DNA of 64,000 nucleotides from Verrucomicrobiaceae bacterium (GCA_947458455.1 CANGYJ010000001.1:434001-498000); one strand, 5' to 3'; counted from the first letter of the stretch, positions 36,446-46,020 are shown. The notes: generated from the letters alone by a model not told the origin. Numbers and translations are program-made.

Positions 36446-38427
36446 GGGACTGGTTTGAAGAATCCGCTCGTAACGTTTTTCGCCCACTCAGGGTGATGAC
36501 TTGTTTCAACTGAGGTCCCAGATGATTGATCGGCATTCACCAAGGACCAGACTTCATCTAGTTTTGATGCAGCTCCGCTCCATTCCCAGGCTAGCTTTCG
36601 TAGAGGAACATATCGCGAGGCTGCTCCTGGCGGCAGAAACATGACATATGTTTGGAAAGCCTCGGCATTGATGCTCACGAGCTTGCTTCCAGCGAGGCCA
36701 TTGTCGGGCATATCGTGTGCCTGATTAGTTGTGTTTGTTTGATAGCTCCCGGCATTGCCGGGATGGCTGCCAAGTGGTAACGGTGCATATGGGAAGGTGG
36801 TATCCAGAACTTGTTCCCCGTTGAGCGAATACACCTTTTCACTACCGTCATCTTTAGTGAGAGCGCGGCTCGGTGTGACAATCTGAACCCAATTCCATTT
36901 ACCTTGGGGCCATCCTGTCGGCATGGTAACAGTGCCAGAATAATCGATACCATACGAAGTGCCATTTGCAGGCAACAGAGCAATGAGGCCTGCTCCAATG
37001 TTTAAGGCTGTGGCACCAATATTCGCTGTTAGATCGCTTGAAGGCTTCTCCACCGTGATGGTCGTATTCAGAGTTTGCGCCACGCCGTTGACCTGGAAGT
37101 TCACCTGAATGCTCTTGGTTCCCGAATCCGCGAAGTAAAAGCTGCATGATACGCCCTGCTTGTCGCCTACGCTCATTTGAGTGAGTGTTCCATTCGTCTG
37201 GCTAGCGGTGTAGTCTTTGAAAACCTTCTCCGGCAGCGTCCACTCAAAGTTGTTGAAATACACACCTACCGGAAGGGTTCCAACATGCACCTTGAGATGA
37301 ATCCACTGACCCGGCAGTGCTTTGAGGTTCGATCCGCTCATCGGTAGAAAGTTTGTCACACCCGTCCCGCTCAACTCGTCGGGATCACGCCTGATCTCCA
37401 ATTGCTGCACGCCTGCCGCGCCCACCGAAATCTCGGCGGAAGAACTCACGACCTGCGCGGTTTGTACCGCAAAGTCACTCGTTTGAGTCAAGCCGGGCGG
37501 CAGGACGGCGGTGATGTATTGCTGGCCGCCTCCCCCGGCACCCGTGCCGTCCAGCCGCAACCACGCGATGCGCGGGCGCGTGCTCGCAAAGTTGGCCTCC
37601 AGCCGCAGCTGGGCCCAGGTGTAGTCATACTCCGCCTCCTCCACCACATTGTATTCCAAATCATGGTGATAGCCCGAGGCCAGAGGATTGTCCGAATAAG
37701 GATCAAAGATGCTCCAGCCATTGAAGCTCACCGCATAAAAATTAGGTACGGCGGGCAAGGCTGGTAGCTGCGGGCGTTCAGGGTAAGACTGCACCGGTTG
37801 GCTCGTGAATCCTGGTATGTTGGAGTATGACTTTCTGAGCGTGAAAGTCTGCACCCCTAGCACTGGCTGAGAGACGACATGCCTCGCAGAAAGATATGTC
37901 CGGTTAGCCCGCAGCTTGTAAGAACCACCGTTGTAGTCAGGATTGGAGGAGCCATTCACCGGGCTGTAACCACCACCCCATTCCACCGAGTCCGAAAAGC
38001 CATCGTCATCCGTATCGGAATTGAGTGGATTGCTCCGCGGGCCGGAGGAAGCCACTTCCTGCGCGTTGGTCAGCCCATCGCCGTCAAAATCCGCTAGGGA
38101 TGCGCTGCCAGAAAAGAGCTGATCCGTATAGACCAGCCGCACAAACATCCGCTGCCCCGTCGTGCTCAGGTTCCAGGAATGCACGGCACTGGTGCCTGAC
38201 TCCACCACCGGCATGTAGGACCAGGTATTCGGGTTCAGCGTCGGATTGCTCTGCACAAAGTAAGTGCGCCCCGTCCTGCCCCACCATTTGACCGCTCTCA
38301 CATTGGGTGTTTCGGTCGCTTCAATCCGCAAACCCTCGCCCGGATCATCCGCCGTTTGGCCGGAGGCAGACGAAACCATCACCGCCACCGCGAATGCCAC
38401 GCGGCTCCATGCTTGGATCGTGCTCAT
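36442..38427 (-). CDS. Secreted protein with thrombospondin type 3-like repeats
   Basis: A 661-residue exported protein, start ATG 38427, preceded by a clear GGAGGA ribosome-binding site six bases upstream. The signal peptide ends near ASGQ. Residues about 113-150 hold two calcium-binding TSP3-type loops (LADFDGDGLTNAQEV and SDTDDDGFSDSVEW). The rest has no family I know: a beta-rich region around FNGWSIFDPYSDNPL and the C-terminal half with VTMPTGWPQGKWNWVQI. It overlaps the previous gene's stop and the next gene's start by 4 bases each. Part of the operon is AT-rich. A secreted, possibly surface-layer or matrix protein is likely. Confidence 0.68.
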   Translation of the reverse strand: MSTIQAWSRVAFAVAVMVSSASGQTADDPGEGLRIEATETPNVRAVKWWGRTGRTYFVQSNPTLNPNTWSYMPVVESGTSAVHSWNLSTTGQRMFVRLVYTDQLFSGSASLADFDGDGLTNAQEVASSGPRSNPLNSDTDDDGFSDSVEWGGGYSPVNGSSNPDYNGGSYKLRANRTYLSARHVVSQPVLGVQTFTLRKSYSNIPGFTSQPVQSYPERPQLPALPAVPNFYAVSFNGWSIFDPYSDNPLASGYHHDLEYNVVEEAEYDYTWAQLRLEANFASTRPRIAWLRLDGTGAGGGGQQYITAVLPPGLTQTSDFAVQTAQVVSSSAEISVGAAGVQQLEIRRDPDELSGTGVTNFLPMSGSNLKALPGQWIHLKVHVGTLPVGVYFNNFEWTLPEKVFKDYTASQTNGTLTQMSVGDKQGVSCSFYFADSGTKSIQVNFQVNGVAQTLNTTITVEKPSSDLTANIGATALNIGAGLIALLPANGTSYGIDYSGTVTMPTGWPQGKWNWVQIVTPSRALTKDDGSEKVYSLNGEQVLDTTFPYAPLPLGSHPGNAGSYQTNTTNQAHDMPDNGLAGSKLVSINAEAFQTYVMFLPPGAASRYVPLRKLAWEWSGAASKLDEVWSLVNADQSSGTSVETSHHPEWAKNVTSGFFKPVP

Positions 38428-39164
38428 GGCTGCTCCTCCTTCCAAAACTGGATAATGACATCCTGCGGAGCCGGAGGCGGCTCAGGATGCGCCGCCTTGT
38501 AGGCCGCCTCCTTTACCTTTTGTGCCTCACGCTGCACACGACGCTCGTGCAGTGCCTCCCAATTCGCCTCCACATAAGCATGCAGCGCATCCAGCGGCGC
38601 ACAGGCCACCGCTTCATCCTGCGGCGCACCCGGATATTCCATCAGCACATACCAAGCCCGCATCCCCTCAGGCACTGCTGCGAGCACCTCCGCTGGAAAA
38701 GCAGGCCACGGGCGCTGCAATACCACTCCAGCCGGAGGCTGCCGGTGCGTCATCGTGATGGACATCAACCGCCTCGTCACCCCATCGTGCTCAAACTGCG
38801 GGATCGCCTCCAGCAGACGAAAATCAATGCTGCTCCAAGCCCGGCATTCGACGCCGTTATGAAGCCATTTGATCTCTGTCAACGTGCCCTCATAAACGCG
38901 AGCCGTGACACTCAAGATCGGCGGCAGAGGCACAGCAGGTGCCGAAGAAACCAGCGGAGCCGGTTGAAGCGCCGCGAGCTGTGCCGCCGTCGGTGGCTCG
39001 ATACGCTGAAAAGTCGTCGTGCCGCCATCTGCATTGCGCACCGTGCTCGAATACAGGATACGCGGGTTTTGTATCAGCTTCGGCGGTGCCTCTTGGGCGA
39101 AAGCTCCGCCTGCAAAGACCAGCAGCAAACAGAAGATCGAATGATGAAACGGCAGTGGATTCAT
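38424..39164 (-). CDS. Secreted protein of unknown family, first gene of the coupled operon
   Basis: A 246-residue protein from ATG 39164 with a signal peptide (FHHSIFCLLLVFAGGAFAQ). The body includes PRILYSSTVRNADGGTTTFQ, WLHNGVECRAWSSIDFRLLE and MRAWYVLMEYPGAPQDEA, with a basic helical region near the end (RRVQREAQKVKEAAYK). I do not recognise the family. Its TGA overlaps the next ATG. First gene of an operon of three secreted proteins; the gap of 442 bases upstream carries a hairpin at 39219. Confidence 0.65.
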   Translation of the reverse strand: MNPLPFHHSIFCLLLVFAGGAFAQEAPPKLIQNPRILYSSTVRNADGGTTTFQRIEPPTAAQLAALQPAPLVSSAPAVPLPPILSVTARVYEGTLTEIKWLHNGVECRAWSSIDFRLLEAIPQFEHDGVTRRLMSITMTHRQPPAGVVLQRPWPAFPAEVLAAVPEGMRAWYVLMEYPGAPQDEAVACAPLDALHAYVEANWEALHERRVQREAQKVKEAAYKAAHPEPPPAPQDVIIQFWKEEQP

Positions 39165-39218
39165 GACTTGGGAATCAGTTGAGGAGACAAAGTCTTCCTT
39201 TTGTTTCTTGGGCAGAAA

Positions 39219-39246
39219 AGAGGGCGCGAACTTGTTCGCACCCCTC
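39219..39246. repeat. Hairpin repeat in the gap before the TolC-like gene
   Basis: GAGGGCGCGAAC-TT-GTTCGCACCCCTC is a nearly perfect inverted repeat, with a single G-T mismatch. The rest of the 442-base intergenic stretch 39165-39606 shows no gene that I can support; it must hold the divergent promoters of the coupled operon and the TolC-like gene. The palindrome resembles, but does not match, a LexA box (two bases between GAAC and GTTC instead of four). Confidence 0.6.
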
Positions 39247-39606
39247 GTCCTGGCACCGTCAAGCGCCCGCTCGAACAGGCACGGCAAGCCGCGCCCCGGT
39301 CGGGCGCGCTTCCCATGAAGTTTCGAGCATAGGGCATTCAAAATTGACGGTTTCGGACGAGGCCCCGCCGCCCTCCCGGGCGGCACGCAAATTGGTTTAT
39401 GTCAGTGAGAAAAAATCAGTCGATAGGCAGAAAGCATGTGGATGGACTCAAATGTTTTACCGGAAGGCCGTCTCGCTGGCAATGGATTCTTCAAGTAGTA
39501 AAAAATGCGCTGAGACGGTGAGGGGGGCAGCGGCTCTGATTTGGGTGCGTAAAAGCTCAGAGTTCCCGAAGGCAAAGTTTCGATAGATTCTCCTTCGCGA
39601 TCTCGT

Positions 39607-41364
39607 ATGAAGAAGGCCCCAAAAACCCACCCCACGCCAGACGATCCCCAATCCCGTCCAGCGGCCCCTTTTTGCATGGTCACCCAGGCTTGTCTCACCC
39701 CGTCCCTACGTCTCGCGCTCCTCGGCGCGATGCTCGTGACGATGTGCGGATGCAAAACCTCGATGTATAAAAACTGGGCGGACCGGGAGGTCTTTGGCCT
39801 GCTGAAGAAAAAGACCAGCAAGGTGCCCAATTCCGGCCAGCACCTGCTCGACATCACCCCGCCGCCGCCCGTTTCCATGAAGGAACTGGCGAAGAACCTG
39901 AAGACGGTCGAATTCCTCGGCGACCGCGCCACCATCGAAAAAGACGCCCGTGTGATCGCCCTGGCGGATGCGCTGAACTTTGGTGTGCATCGCAATCGGA
40001 ACTACTTGCTGCAAAAAGAGGTCGTTTACCTCGCCGCGCTCGATTTGACGCTCACGCGGCAGAATTTCTCCCCCATCCTCAGCGGCAGCGGCTCCGGCAC
40101 GATGGACCGCAGCAAGGTGAGCAACGGCGTGACCACGCTGGTGAACACCAGCACCCTCACCGCCAGCGGGGACATGGGCTTTAGCGTGCTCACCCGCACC
40201 GGGGCACGCCTCGCGGCGGATCTGACGACGGATTTTGTGCGCTTCATCACCGGCGGCCTGCGTGACACCGGCGATTCGCGGCTCGCCTTCACCCTTTCGC
40301 AGCCTCTCCTGCGCGGCGCGGGCTACCTCGCGGCCTCCGAATCGCTCACTCAGGGAGAGCGCACCGTGCTCTACAACATCCGCACCTTCACCCAGCAGCG
40401 GAAGTCCTTCGCCGTGGAGGTGGCCACGCAGTATTTCCGCGCCATCCAGAGCCGCGAAACGGCCCAGAATTCCTACCTCGGCTACATGGCCTTCAATTCG
40501 GTCGTCGAGCGTGAGCAAGCCATGGCCGAAGCCAATCTGCGCAGCCGCTCTTCCCTAGGCCAGCTCCTCCAGGCGCAGATCAATTTCCAACGCACCTGGA
40601 CCAATGCCATCCGCAACTACGAGCAGGCTCTCGACGATCTCAAAATCACCCTCGGCCTGCCGGTTACCGAACGCATTGTGCTGAACTACAAAGACCTCGA
40701 CGATCTGCAAATCCTCACGCCGCCCGGCACATTGGATGATGCCATGCAGACGGCACTCACCACGCGGCTCGATCTTTGGAATACCCGGGATCGTGCCGAG
40801 GATGCCACCCGCCGCGTGCTCATCGCGAAACAGGACACGCTACCCACACTCAACGCCGTCGTCTCCCACCGCACGCTCGACGATCCCAACGTGAATGACT
40901 TCAGCCTGCAAACCCGCAATCGCGGCGTGAGCATCGGCCTCAACACCGATCTCAATTTGAACCAAAAGCCCGAGCGCAACACGCTTCGTGCCGCCATGGT
41001 GGCCGAGCAACGCACCCGTCGTGAGCTGGAACTGGCCGAGGAGCAGGTGCGCAATGCCGTCCGCACCGGCTGGCGAGATTTGGAAGTGGCTCGAAAGCAG
41101 TATGACTTCGCCAAGCGCGGCATGGAGATCAGCATGAACCGCCTCGAAGTCGAAGAAGCCTTCATGGCCGAAGGCCAGGGCACGGCCCGAGACCTCATCG
41201 AGGCCCAGCGTGACCTCAACACCACTCGCGACCTCATGGTCTCTACCCGCATCAATCATAATCTCGCCCGCTTGCAGCTCTGGCGGGACATGGGCGTGCT
41301 CTTCATCGAGAAAGACGGCTCGTGGGTGGACGTATTAAACAAGGAGAAACCGAAGGGAGAATGA
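39607..41364 (+). CDS. TolC-family outer-membrane efflux protein
   Basis: A 585-residue outer-membrane channel of the TolC/OEP family. The hydrophobic leader around residues 24-50 ends in CGCKTSM, so a lipobox-type signal is possible, and ATG 39676 (Met24) is an alternative start. The two OEP repeats are visible as long alpha-helical parts (YLAASESLTQGERTVLYNI, REQAMAEANLRSRSSLGQLL, VRNAVRTGWRDLEVARKQYDF, TARDLIEAQRDLNTTRD) and beta segments. It pairs with the adaptor gene at 41361, whose ATG overlaps its TGA. No inner-membrane transporter is encoded next to them. Confidence 0.9.
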   Translation: MKKAPKTHPTPDDPQSRPAAPFCMVTQACLTPSLRLALLGAMLVTMCGCKTSMYKNWADREVFGLLKKKTSKVPNSGQHLLDITPPPPVSMKELAKNLKTVEFLGDRATIEKDARVIALADALNFGVHRNRNYLLQKEVVYLAALDLTLTRQNFSPILSGSGSGTMDRSKVSNGVTTLVNTSTLTASGDMGFSVLTRTGARLAADLTTDFVRFITGGLRDTGDSRLAFTLSQPLLRGAGYLAASESLTQGERTVLYNIRTFTQQRKSFAVEVATQYFRAIQSRETAQNSYLGYMAFNSVVEREQAMAEANLRSRSSLGQLLQAQINFQRTWTNAIRNYEQALDDLKITLGLPVTERIVLNYKDLDDLQILTPPGTLDDAMQTALTTRLDLWNTRDRAEDATRRVLIAKQDTLPTLNAVVSHRTLDDPNVNDFSLQTRNRGVSIGLNTDLNLNQKPERNTLRAAMVAEQRTRRELELAEEQVRNAVRTGWRDLEVARKQYDFAKRGMEISMNRLEVEEAFMAEGQGTARDLIEAQRDLNTTRDLMVSTRINHNLARLQLWRDMGVLFIEKDGSWVDVLNKEKPKGE

Positions 41365-43151
41365 TGAAAAAGGGAAAAACCATCACCTGGCTCATTCTGA
41401 GCACCATCACCGCCGCCCTCATCTGGCAGGCCTGGGACTGGTTCGCTGGCTCTGGCACCACCGAGCAGGAAGTACCCACCTTCGCCGTCCAACGTGGCGC
41501 TTTGGAGATCAATGTCCTGCAAGGCGGTGAAATCCGCGCCCTGCAAAACCTCGAGCTAAAATCCGAGATCGAGATCCCCACCAAGATCCTCTCCCTCATC
41601 CCCGAGGGCTACCTCGTGACCGAGGAAGATGTGAAAAACGGCAAGGTACTCGTCGAACTGGATGACACCGAGGTGAAGCAGAAGATCCAAAACCACGAGA
41701 TCGAATTCCAAACCACCGTCTCCGCCTTCATCGATGCCGATCAGGCCCGCGAGATCCAGAAAAGCGAAAACCAAAGCCTCTTTCGCGCCATCAAAGAGAC
41801 CGGCATCTTTGCCCTCATGGACTTTGAAAAGTATCTCGGCCGTGAAGTCACTGCCGCGATCCTCACCAAGGCAGGCCTACCCAAGGACGTGACCGATTTC
41901 GAGAAATACGCCGCCGTTTTAGAGACTCAGGCGGACACCCCAGTGAACCCCGATGTCGGCAAACCGAAGGCCGCCGCCGATAAAACCGCCAAAAAGACCG
42001 CTCCTAAGCCCATCAGCGAGCGCATCGACTTCGCCCCCTTCCTTGAAGCCAGTACCTCAGCCGATGGCGAAGCGCAGCAAAAGCTCCGCCAGCTTGATGA
42101 CGAGCTTCTGCTCCGCAAAGCCGAACTAGCCGTGGCGAAGCAGAAGGTCGAGGCATCTGGCCGTCTGGCAGGTAAAAACTACATCTCCAAGGCCCAGCTC
42201 GAAAACGACCAGGTCACCCACGAAAAGGTGGAACTCTCCGTCAAGACCGCCGAGACGCAGCTCCACCTTTTTAAAGCCTACGAGTTCAACAAGCAGTGCT
42301 CCACGTTCATCTCCGTTTACCGCGAGGGCATTAACAAGCTCCAGCGGACCATCCGCGAGAACCGCAGCCGTCTGGCCCAGGTGGAAAGCCGCTTCCTCAC
42401 CGCCAAACGCCGCCATGAAATGGAGATCACCCAGCGTGAAGACCTCGACCGACAGCTCAAAGCCTGCGTCATCAAAGCCAGTCAACCGGGCCTCGTCGCT
42501 TACGGCGATCTGAACGCCTCCTCCGCCTACAACTACAGCAACAGCATCGAAGAAGGTTCCTCCGTCCGCTTCCGCCAGACGATCCTCACCATCCCGGACA
42601 TGAGTCAGATGGGCGTGAAAGTGAACGTCCACGAGTCCCAGGTGAAAAAGGTCCACATCGGTCAGCGGGCGCTCGTACGTGTGGATGCGGAGCCCGGCAA
42701 GCTCCTCGAAGGCAAGGTGGCCGAACTCGCCATCCTGCCAGATAGCAGCAGCAGCCGTTACACCCCGAATTTGAAGGTGTACCCAGCCACGATCCACATC
42801 GACGGCTTCCATCCATGGCTCAAACCCGGCATGAATGCCAAAGTCGAGATCATCATCAATCTCCTCGCCGATGTGCTCTACGTCCCCGTGCAGTCCATTG
42901 AGGTCGATGGAGATGACCACCACTTCTGCTATGTGAGCAAAGGAGGTGGCCTGGAGCGTCGCTCCATCGTCACCGGCCAGTTCAACGAAGAATTTATCGA
43001 GGTGCGGGATGGCTTGGTGCATGGCGAGGATGTAGCACTCTCCCTGCCGAAGAAGGCCGAGCTTGAAGATCAGCCCTCACCTGCTCCCAATCCCACCGGC
43101 AAGCCCAAAGACGCCAAAGGCAAGGAGAAGAGCATCGCGGCGGCGAAGTAG
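41361..43151 (+). CDS. HlyD/MFP-type efflux adaptor, large
   Basis: A 596-residue membrane-fusion protein. ATG 41361 has GAAGGGAG upstream and overlaps the TolC stop (41362-41364). After one membrane segment (residues about 8-24), a biotinyl-lipoyl-like part (VQRGALEINVLQGGEIR, KNGKVLVELDDTEVKQKI) leads into a coiled hairpin about twice the usual length with an insertion carrying KPKAAADKTAKKTAPKP. The returning half carries IKASQPGLVAYGDLN, the beta-barrel (RFRQTILTIPDMSQMGVKV, SQVKKVHIGQRALVRVD) and a C-terminal VGDDHHF region. It is paired with the TolC-like gene only. Confidence 0.88.
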   Translation: MMKKGKTITWLILSTITAALIWQAWDWFAGSGTTEQEVPTFAVQRGALEINVLQGGEIRALQNLELKSEIEIPTKILSLIPEGYLVTEEDVKNGKVLVELDDTEVKQKIQNHEIEFQTTVSAFIDADQAREIQKSENQSLFRAIKETGIFALMDFEKYLGREVTAAILTKAGLPKDVTDFEKYAAVLETQADTPVNPDVGKPKAAADKTAKKTAPKPISERIDFAPFLEASTSADGEAQQKLRQLDDELLLRKAELAVAKQKVEASGRLAGKNYISKAQLENDQVTHEKVELSVKTAETQLHLFKAYEFNKQCSTFISVYREGINKLQRTIRENRSRLAQVESRFLTAKRRHEMEITQREDLDRQLKACVIKASQPGLVAYGDLNASSAYNYSNSIEEGSSVRFRQTILTIPDMSQMGVKVNVHESQVKKVHIGQRALVRVDAEPGKLLEGKVAELAILPDSSSSRYTPNLKVYPATIHIDGFHPWLKPGMNAKVEIIINLLADVLYVPVQSIEVDGDDHHFCYVSKGGGLERRSIVTGQFNEEFIEVRDGLVHGEDVALSLPKKAELEDQPSPAPNPTGKPKDAKGKEKSIAAAK

Positions 43152-43247
43152 AGAGAGCCGAACGGCACTTTCTGTGCTACGCCGCGGCCATGTCCGCCTT
43201 GCATTGGACGCAGCGAGCGCTCATGGTGGCCGCCCGTTTCCTCTCCC

Positions 43248-44519
43248 GTGAGTCCTCCCACTCCCAAAATCGTGATCATCGGTGCCGGCCTGGCAGGGCT
43301 GGCCTGCGCCCGTGTGCTGGCGAAGTCCGGCGTGCCTTTCACTTTGCTGGAATGCTCGAATGGCGTCGGCGGTCGCGTGCGCACGGATGTGGTGGACGGC
43401 TTTCGGTTGGATCGCGGCTTTCAGGTCTTCCTCCCTGCCTACCCGGAGGCCCGCCGCGTGCTCGACTACGCCGCACTCGATCTCCGTCCCATTTTTCGCG
43501 GAGCGGATGTGTTTGTGAAGGACCGCTTTCATCGCGTGGCGGATCCGGTGGGGCATCCCATTGGCGCCTTCAAATCCCTGTGGGATGAGGAAGTCGTCTC
43601 CATACGAGATAAATGGTTCATGCTAGTGCTTCGCAAAGAAGCCTTCGGACTCAAAGAACCGCCTCGCGGCCTGCCGGAGATGGAGGCGGAGGACTACCTG
43701 CGGGAGTTCGGCTTCTCCGAGCGGATGATCGATCGTTTCTTCCGGCCCTTCTTCGGCGGCATCTTCCTTGAAAAAGACCTCCGCACCTCGGCGCGGATGC
43801 TTCTTTTCCTCTTTTCCATGTTTGATCGTGGCGGCAGCGCCCTCCCGGCGCAGGGCATGCAGGCCATTCCAGACCAGCTCGCCGTGGCTCTCCCACCGGG
43901 AACCCTCAAGCTCAACACGCCCGTCGCCCATGTGCGCCGTGGTGAGGTGGGCCTCGAAAGCGGTGAACTCATCCAGGCCGATCACATCGTGCTCGCCGTG
44001 AGCGAGCATGCGGCCTTCCGCCTGCTGCCCAATGGCGTCGTCAACATGCCAAAACCCTCCCGCTCCACCACCTGCCTCTACTTTGCGGCGAACGAGGCGG
44101 ACATGCCGCTGAAGGACCCCATCCTGCATCTCGATGGCGATGGCCGTGGCCCGGTGAATTCCATCTGCGTCCTCTCCCGCATCGCGCCGGAGTATGCGCC
44201 GCCGGGCCAGCATCTCATCTCCGCCTCCATCATTGGCATGCCTTCCAGCGCCGAGCTGGAGGATGTGGTCCGCGATCAGATGACCCGCTGGTTTGGCCCC
44301 TGCGTGAGCCGCTGGCGTCATCTGCGCAGCATCCAGGTGCGTCATGCGCAGCCGGAGGCACGCCAACTCAAGCTCGGTGAAGCCTCACTCGCTCCCGAGA
44401 TCGAGCCTGGCCTCTATCGCTGCGGCGATTGGTGTGAGGATGTCTCCATCAATGGCGCACTCCTCAGTGGTCGCCATGCAGGCGAGGCACTCCTGCGAGC
44501 CATTGGCGAGCCGGTTTGA
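43248..44519 (+). CDS. FAD-dependent amine-oxidase/phytoene-desaturase-type oxidoreductase
   Basis: A 423-residue flavoprotein, GTG start at 43248. N-terminal dinucleotide-binding fold IVIIGAGLAGLACARVL with the glutamate-ending strand LLECSNGVGGRVRTD; C-terminal FAD-contact motif YRCGDWCEDVSINGALLSGR. It belongs to the protoporphyrinogen oxidase/amine oxidase superfamily. No carotenoid or heme genes adjoin, so the substrate is unknown. The plain motifs give confidence for an FAD-dependent oxidoreductase. Confidence 0.88.
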   Translation: MSPPTPKIVIIGAGLAGLACARVLAKSGVPFTLLECSNGVGGRVRTDVVDGFRLDRGFQVFLPAYPEARRVLDYAALDLRPIFRGADVFVKDRFHRVADPVGHPIGAFKSLWDEEVVSIRDKWFMLVLRKEAFGLKEPPRGLPEMEAEDYLREFGFSERMIDRFFRPFFGGIFLEKDLRTSARMLLFLFSMFDRGGSALPAQGMQAIPDQLAVALPPGTLKLNTPVAHVRRGEVGLESGELIQADHIVLAVSEHAAFRLLPNGVVNMPKPSRSTTCLYFAANEADMPLKDPILHLDGDGRGPVNSICVLSRIAPEYAPPGQHLISASIIGMPSSAELEDVVRDQMTRWFGPCVSRWRHLRSIQVRHAQPEARQLKLGEASLAPEIEPGLYRCGDWCEDVSINGALLSGRHAGEALLRAIGEPV

Positions 44520-44568
44520 TTCCCGCCCCAGCGCAAGGCAGCGCCATCGCGGGCTTATTCCACGCACC

Positions 44569-44643
44569 ATGAACGTGCCCACCACCTCACGCCGTCGTTT
44601 CCTCGCTACCTCGCTCGCTGGCGCTGTCTCACTCCCCGCCTGA
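44569..44643 (+). pseudogene. Tat leader of a MocA-type oxidoreductase cut off by TGA
   Basis: ATG 44569 starts MNVPTTSRRRFLATSLAGAV, a textbook Tat signal (SRRRFL), but the frame ends after 24 codons at TGA 44641-44643, just past SLPA. The same frame continues directly into the oxidoreductase body (SAPRGANGDIRVAVIGFRG). A single C-to-T change (CGA to TGA) would give this. The sequence therefore shows a leader separated from its protein by one in-frame stop; a sequencing error is possible. Confidence 0.7.
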
Positions 44644-44676
44644 TCCGCACCTCGCGGTGCCAATGGAGACATCCGC

Positions 44677-46020
44677 GTGGCCGTCATCGGCTTTCGCGGT
44701 CGTGGCAGCGGTCACATCAAAGAACTGCTCAAAGTGCCCGGCGTGCGCCTCGTGGCCCTTTGCGACGCCGATCAGGCCGTCATCGACAAAAAGATGGCTG
44801 ATCTCGCCAAGGACAACATCCAGGTCAAAACCTACCGCGACTTCCGCGAGTGCTGTGCCGACAAAGACATCGATGCCGTCACCATCGCCACACCGAACCA
44901 CAGCCATGTCTTGATCGCCTTGACCGCTCTCCAGCACGGCAAGCACGTCTATGTCGAGAAACCGGTGAGCCATAATGTGATCGAGAGCGCCAAACTCATG
45001 GCCGCCGCCACCAAAGCCGCCGCCAAGGGACTCATCGTCCAGCACGGCATGCAGCGCCGCTCCGATGAAGGCTGGGCCTCCGCTATGCAATGGGTCAAAG
45101 AAGGCCACATCGGCAAGCCCAAACTCTCCCATGCCCTCGTGCATGGCCTCCGCATGAGCATCAACAAAGTGGATGCCGCCCAGCCACCGCCAAGCACCGT
45201 CGATCACAAACTCTGGTCCGCCCCGCGACCGGAGATGCCCGTCATGCGCAAGCAGTTCCACTACGACTGGCATTGGCAGTGGCCGTATGGCAATGGCGAT
45301 ATCGGCAATCAAGGCCCGCATCAATACGACGTGGCCCGCTGGGCGCTCGGTGATCCCGACACGCTGCCAAAGCGCGTCATGAGCTTCGGCAACCGCTGGG
45401 GTTACACTGATGACGCTCACAGCGCCAACTGCCAGATCGCCTTCCATCCCTACGAGCCCGTACCGCTCATCATGGACAAGTTTGGCCTGCCAGCTCGCAA
45501 CGTCGATCCGAAGAGCGGTGAGCCACCTTACAAAGCCATCCGCACCGGCAACATCATCCACTGCGAAGGCGGCTACGTGGCCGAATCCAAAGCCTACGAC
45601 CACGAAGGCAAGCCCATCACCAAATTCGAAAACTTCCTCATGGGCCCGGACCACATGAAGAACTTCATCGACAGCATCCGCGCCGGAAAATACACCAAGG
45701 ACGTGCTGCACATACGCCACGGCCACCACGCCGCCTGCCTTGCTCATCTCGCCAACGTCTCCTACCGCCTCGGCAAAGCGATGAAGGCCGAAGAAATCAA
45801 CGAGCGCCTCCAAGGCGACAAATTCGGCCAGGAGCTGCATGCCGAATTCCTCAAAAACCTCGCCAACAACGACATCGACCTCGCCAGGCAGCCCATCACG
45901 GCGGGCCCCTGGCTCGATTTCGATCCCGCCAGCCATCAATTCACCGGCGAGTTCGCCACCGAGGCCAACAAACTCTGCGTCGAAGACTACGCCGCCGGTT
46001 TTGAACTGCCGGACGTGTGA
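44677..46020 (+). CDS. Gfo/Idh/MocA family oxidoreductase, separated from its Tat leader
   Basis: The 447-residue body of a NAD(P)-dependent oxidoreductase. The dinucleotide fold begins VAVIGFRGRGSGHI; family text includes DIDAVTIATPNHSH, HVYVEKPVSHNVIESAKL with the catalytic Lys, and GPHQYDVARWALGDPD. GTG 44677 is the first in-frame start after the TGA at 44641, and starts at the first beta strand, so a cytoplasmic form might still be made. With the leader read through it would be exported in folded form by Tat, as many verrucomicrobial relatives are. A second family member follows, end to end. Confidence 0.85.
   Translation: MAVIGFRGRGSGHIKELLKVPGVRLVALCDADQAVIDKKMADLAKDNIQVKTYRDFRECCADKDIDAVTIATPNHSHVLIALTALQHGKHVYVEKPVSHNVIESAKLMAAATKAAAKGLIVQHGMQRRSDEGWASAMQWVKEGHIGKPKLSHALVHGLRMSINKVDAAQPPPSTVDHKLWSAPRPEMPVMRKQFHYDWHWQWPYGNGDIGNQGPHQYDVARWALGDPDTLPKRVMSFGNRWGYTDDAHSANCQIAFHPYEPVPLIMDKFGLPARNVDPKSGEPPYKAIRTGNIIHCEGGYVAESKAYDHEGKPITKFENFLMGPDHMKNFIDSIRAGKYTKDVLHIRHGHHAACLAHLANVSYRLGKAMKAEEINERLQGDKFGQELHAEFLKNLANNDIDLARQPITAGPWLDFDPASHQFTGEFATEANKLCVEDYAAGFELPDV

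Noticed and set aside
39219-39246. LexA/SOS box in the GAAC-TT-GTTC palindrome
   Set aside because: A LexA box of the CGAAC-N4-GTTCG type needs four bases between the half sites; here there are two.
44641-44643. TGA as a selenocysteine codon in the oxidoreductase leader
   Set aside because: It falls in a Tat signal, not at a redox site, no SECIS-like hairpin is visible next to it, and the family has no selenoprotein there. A plain nonsense change is simpler.
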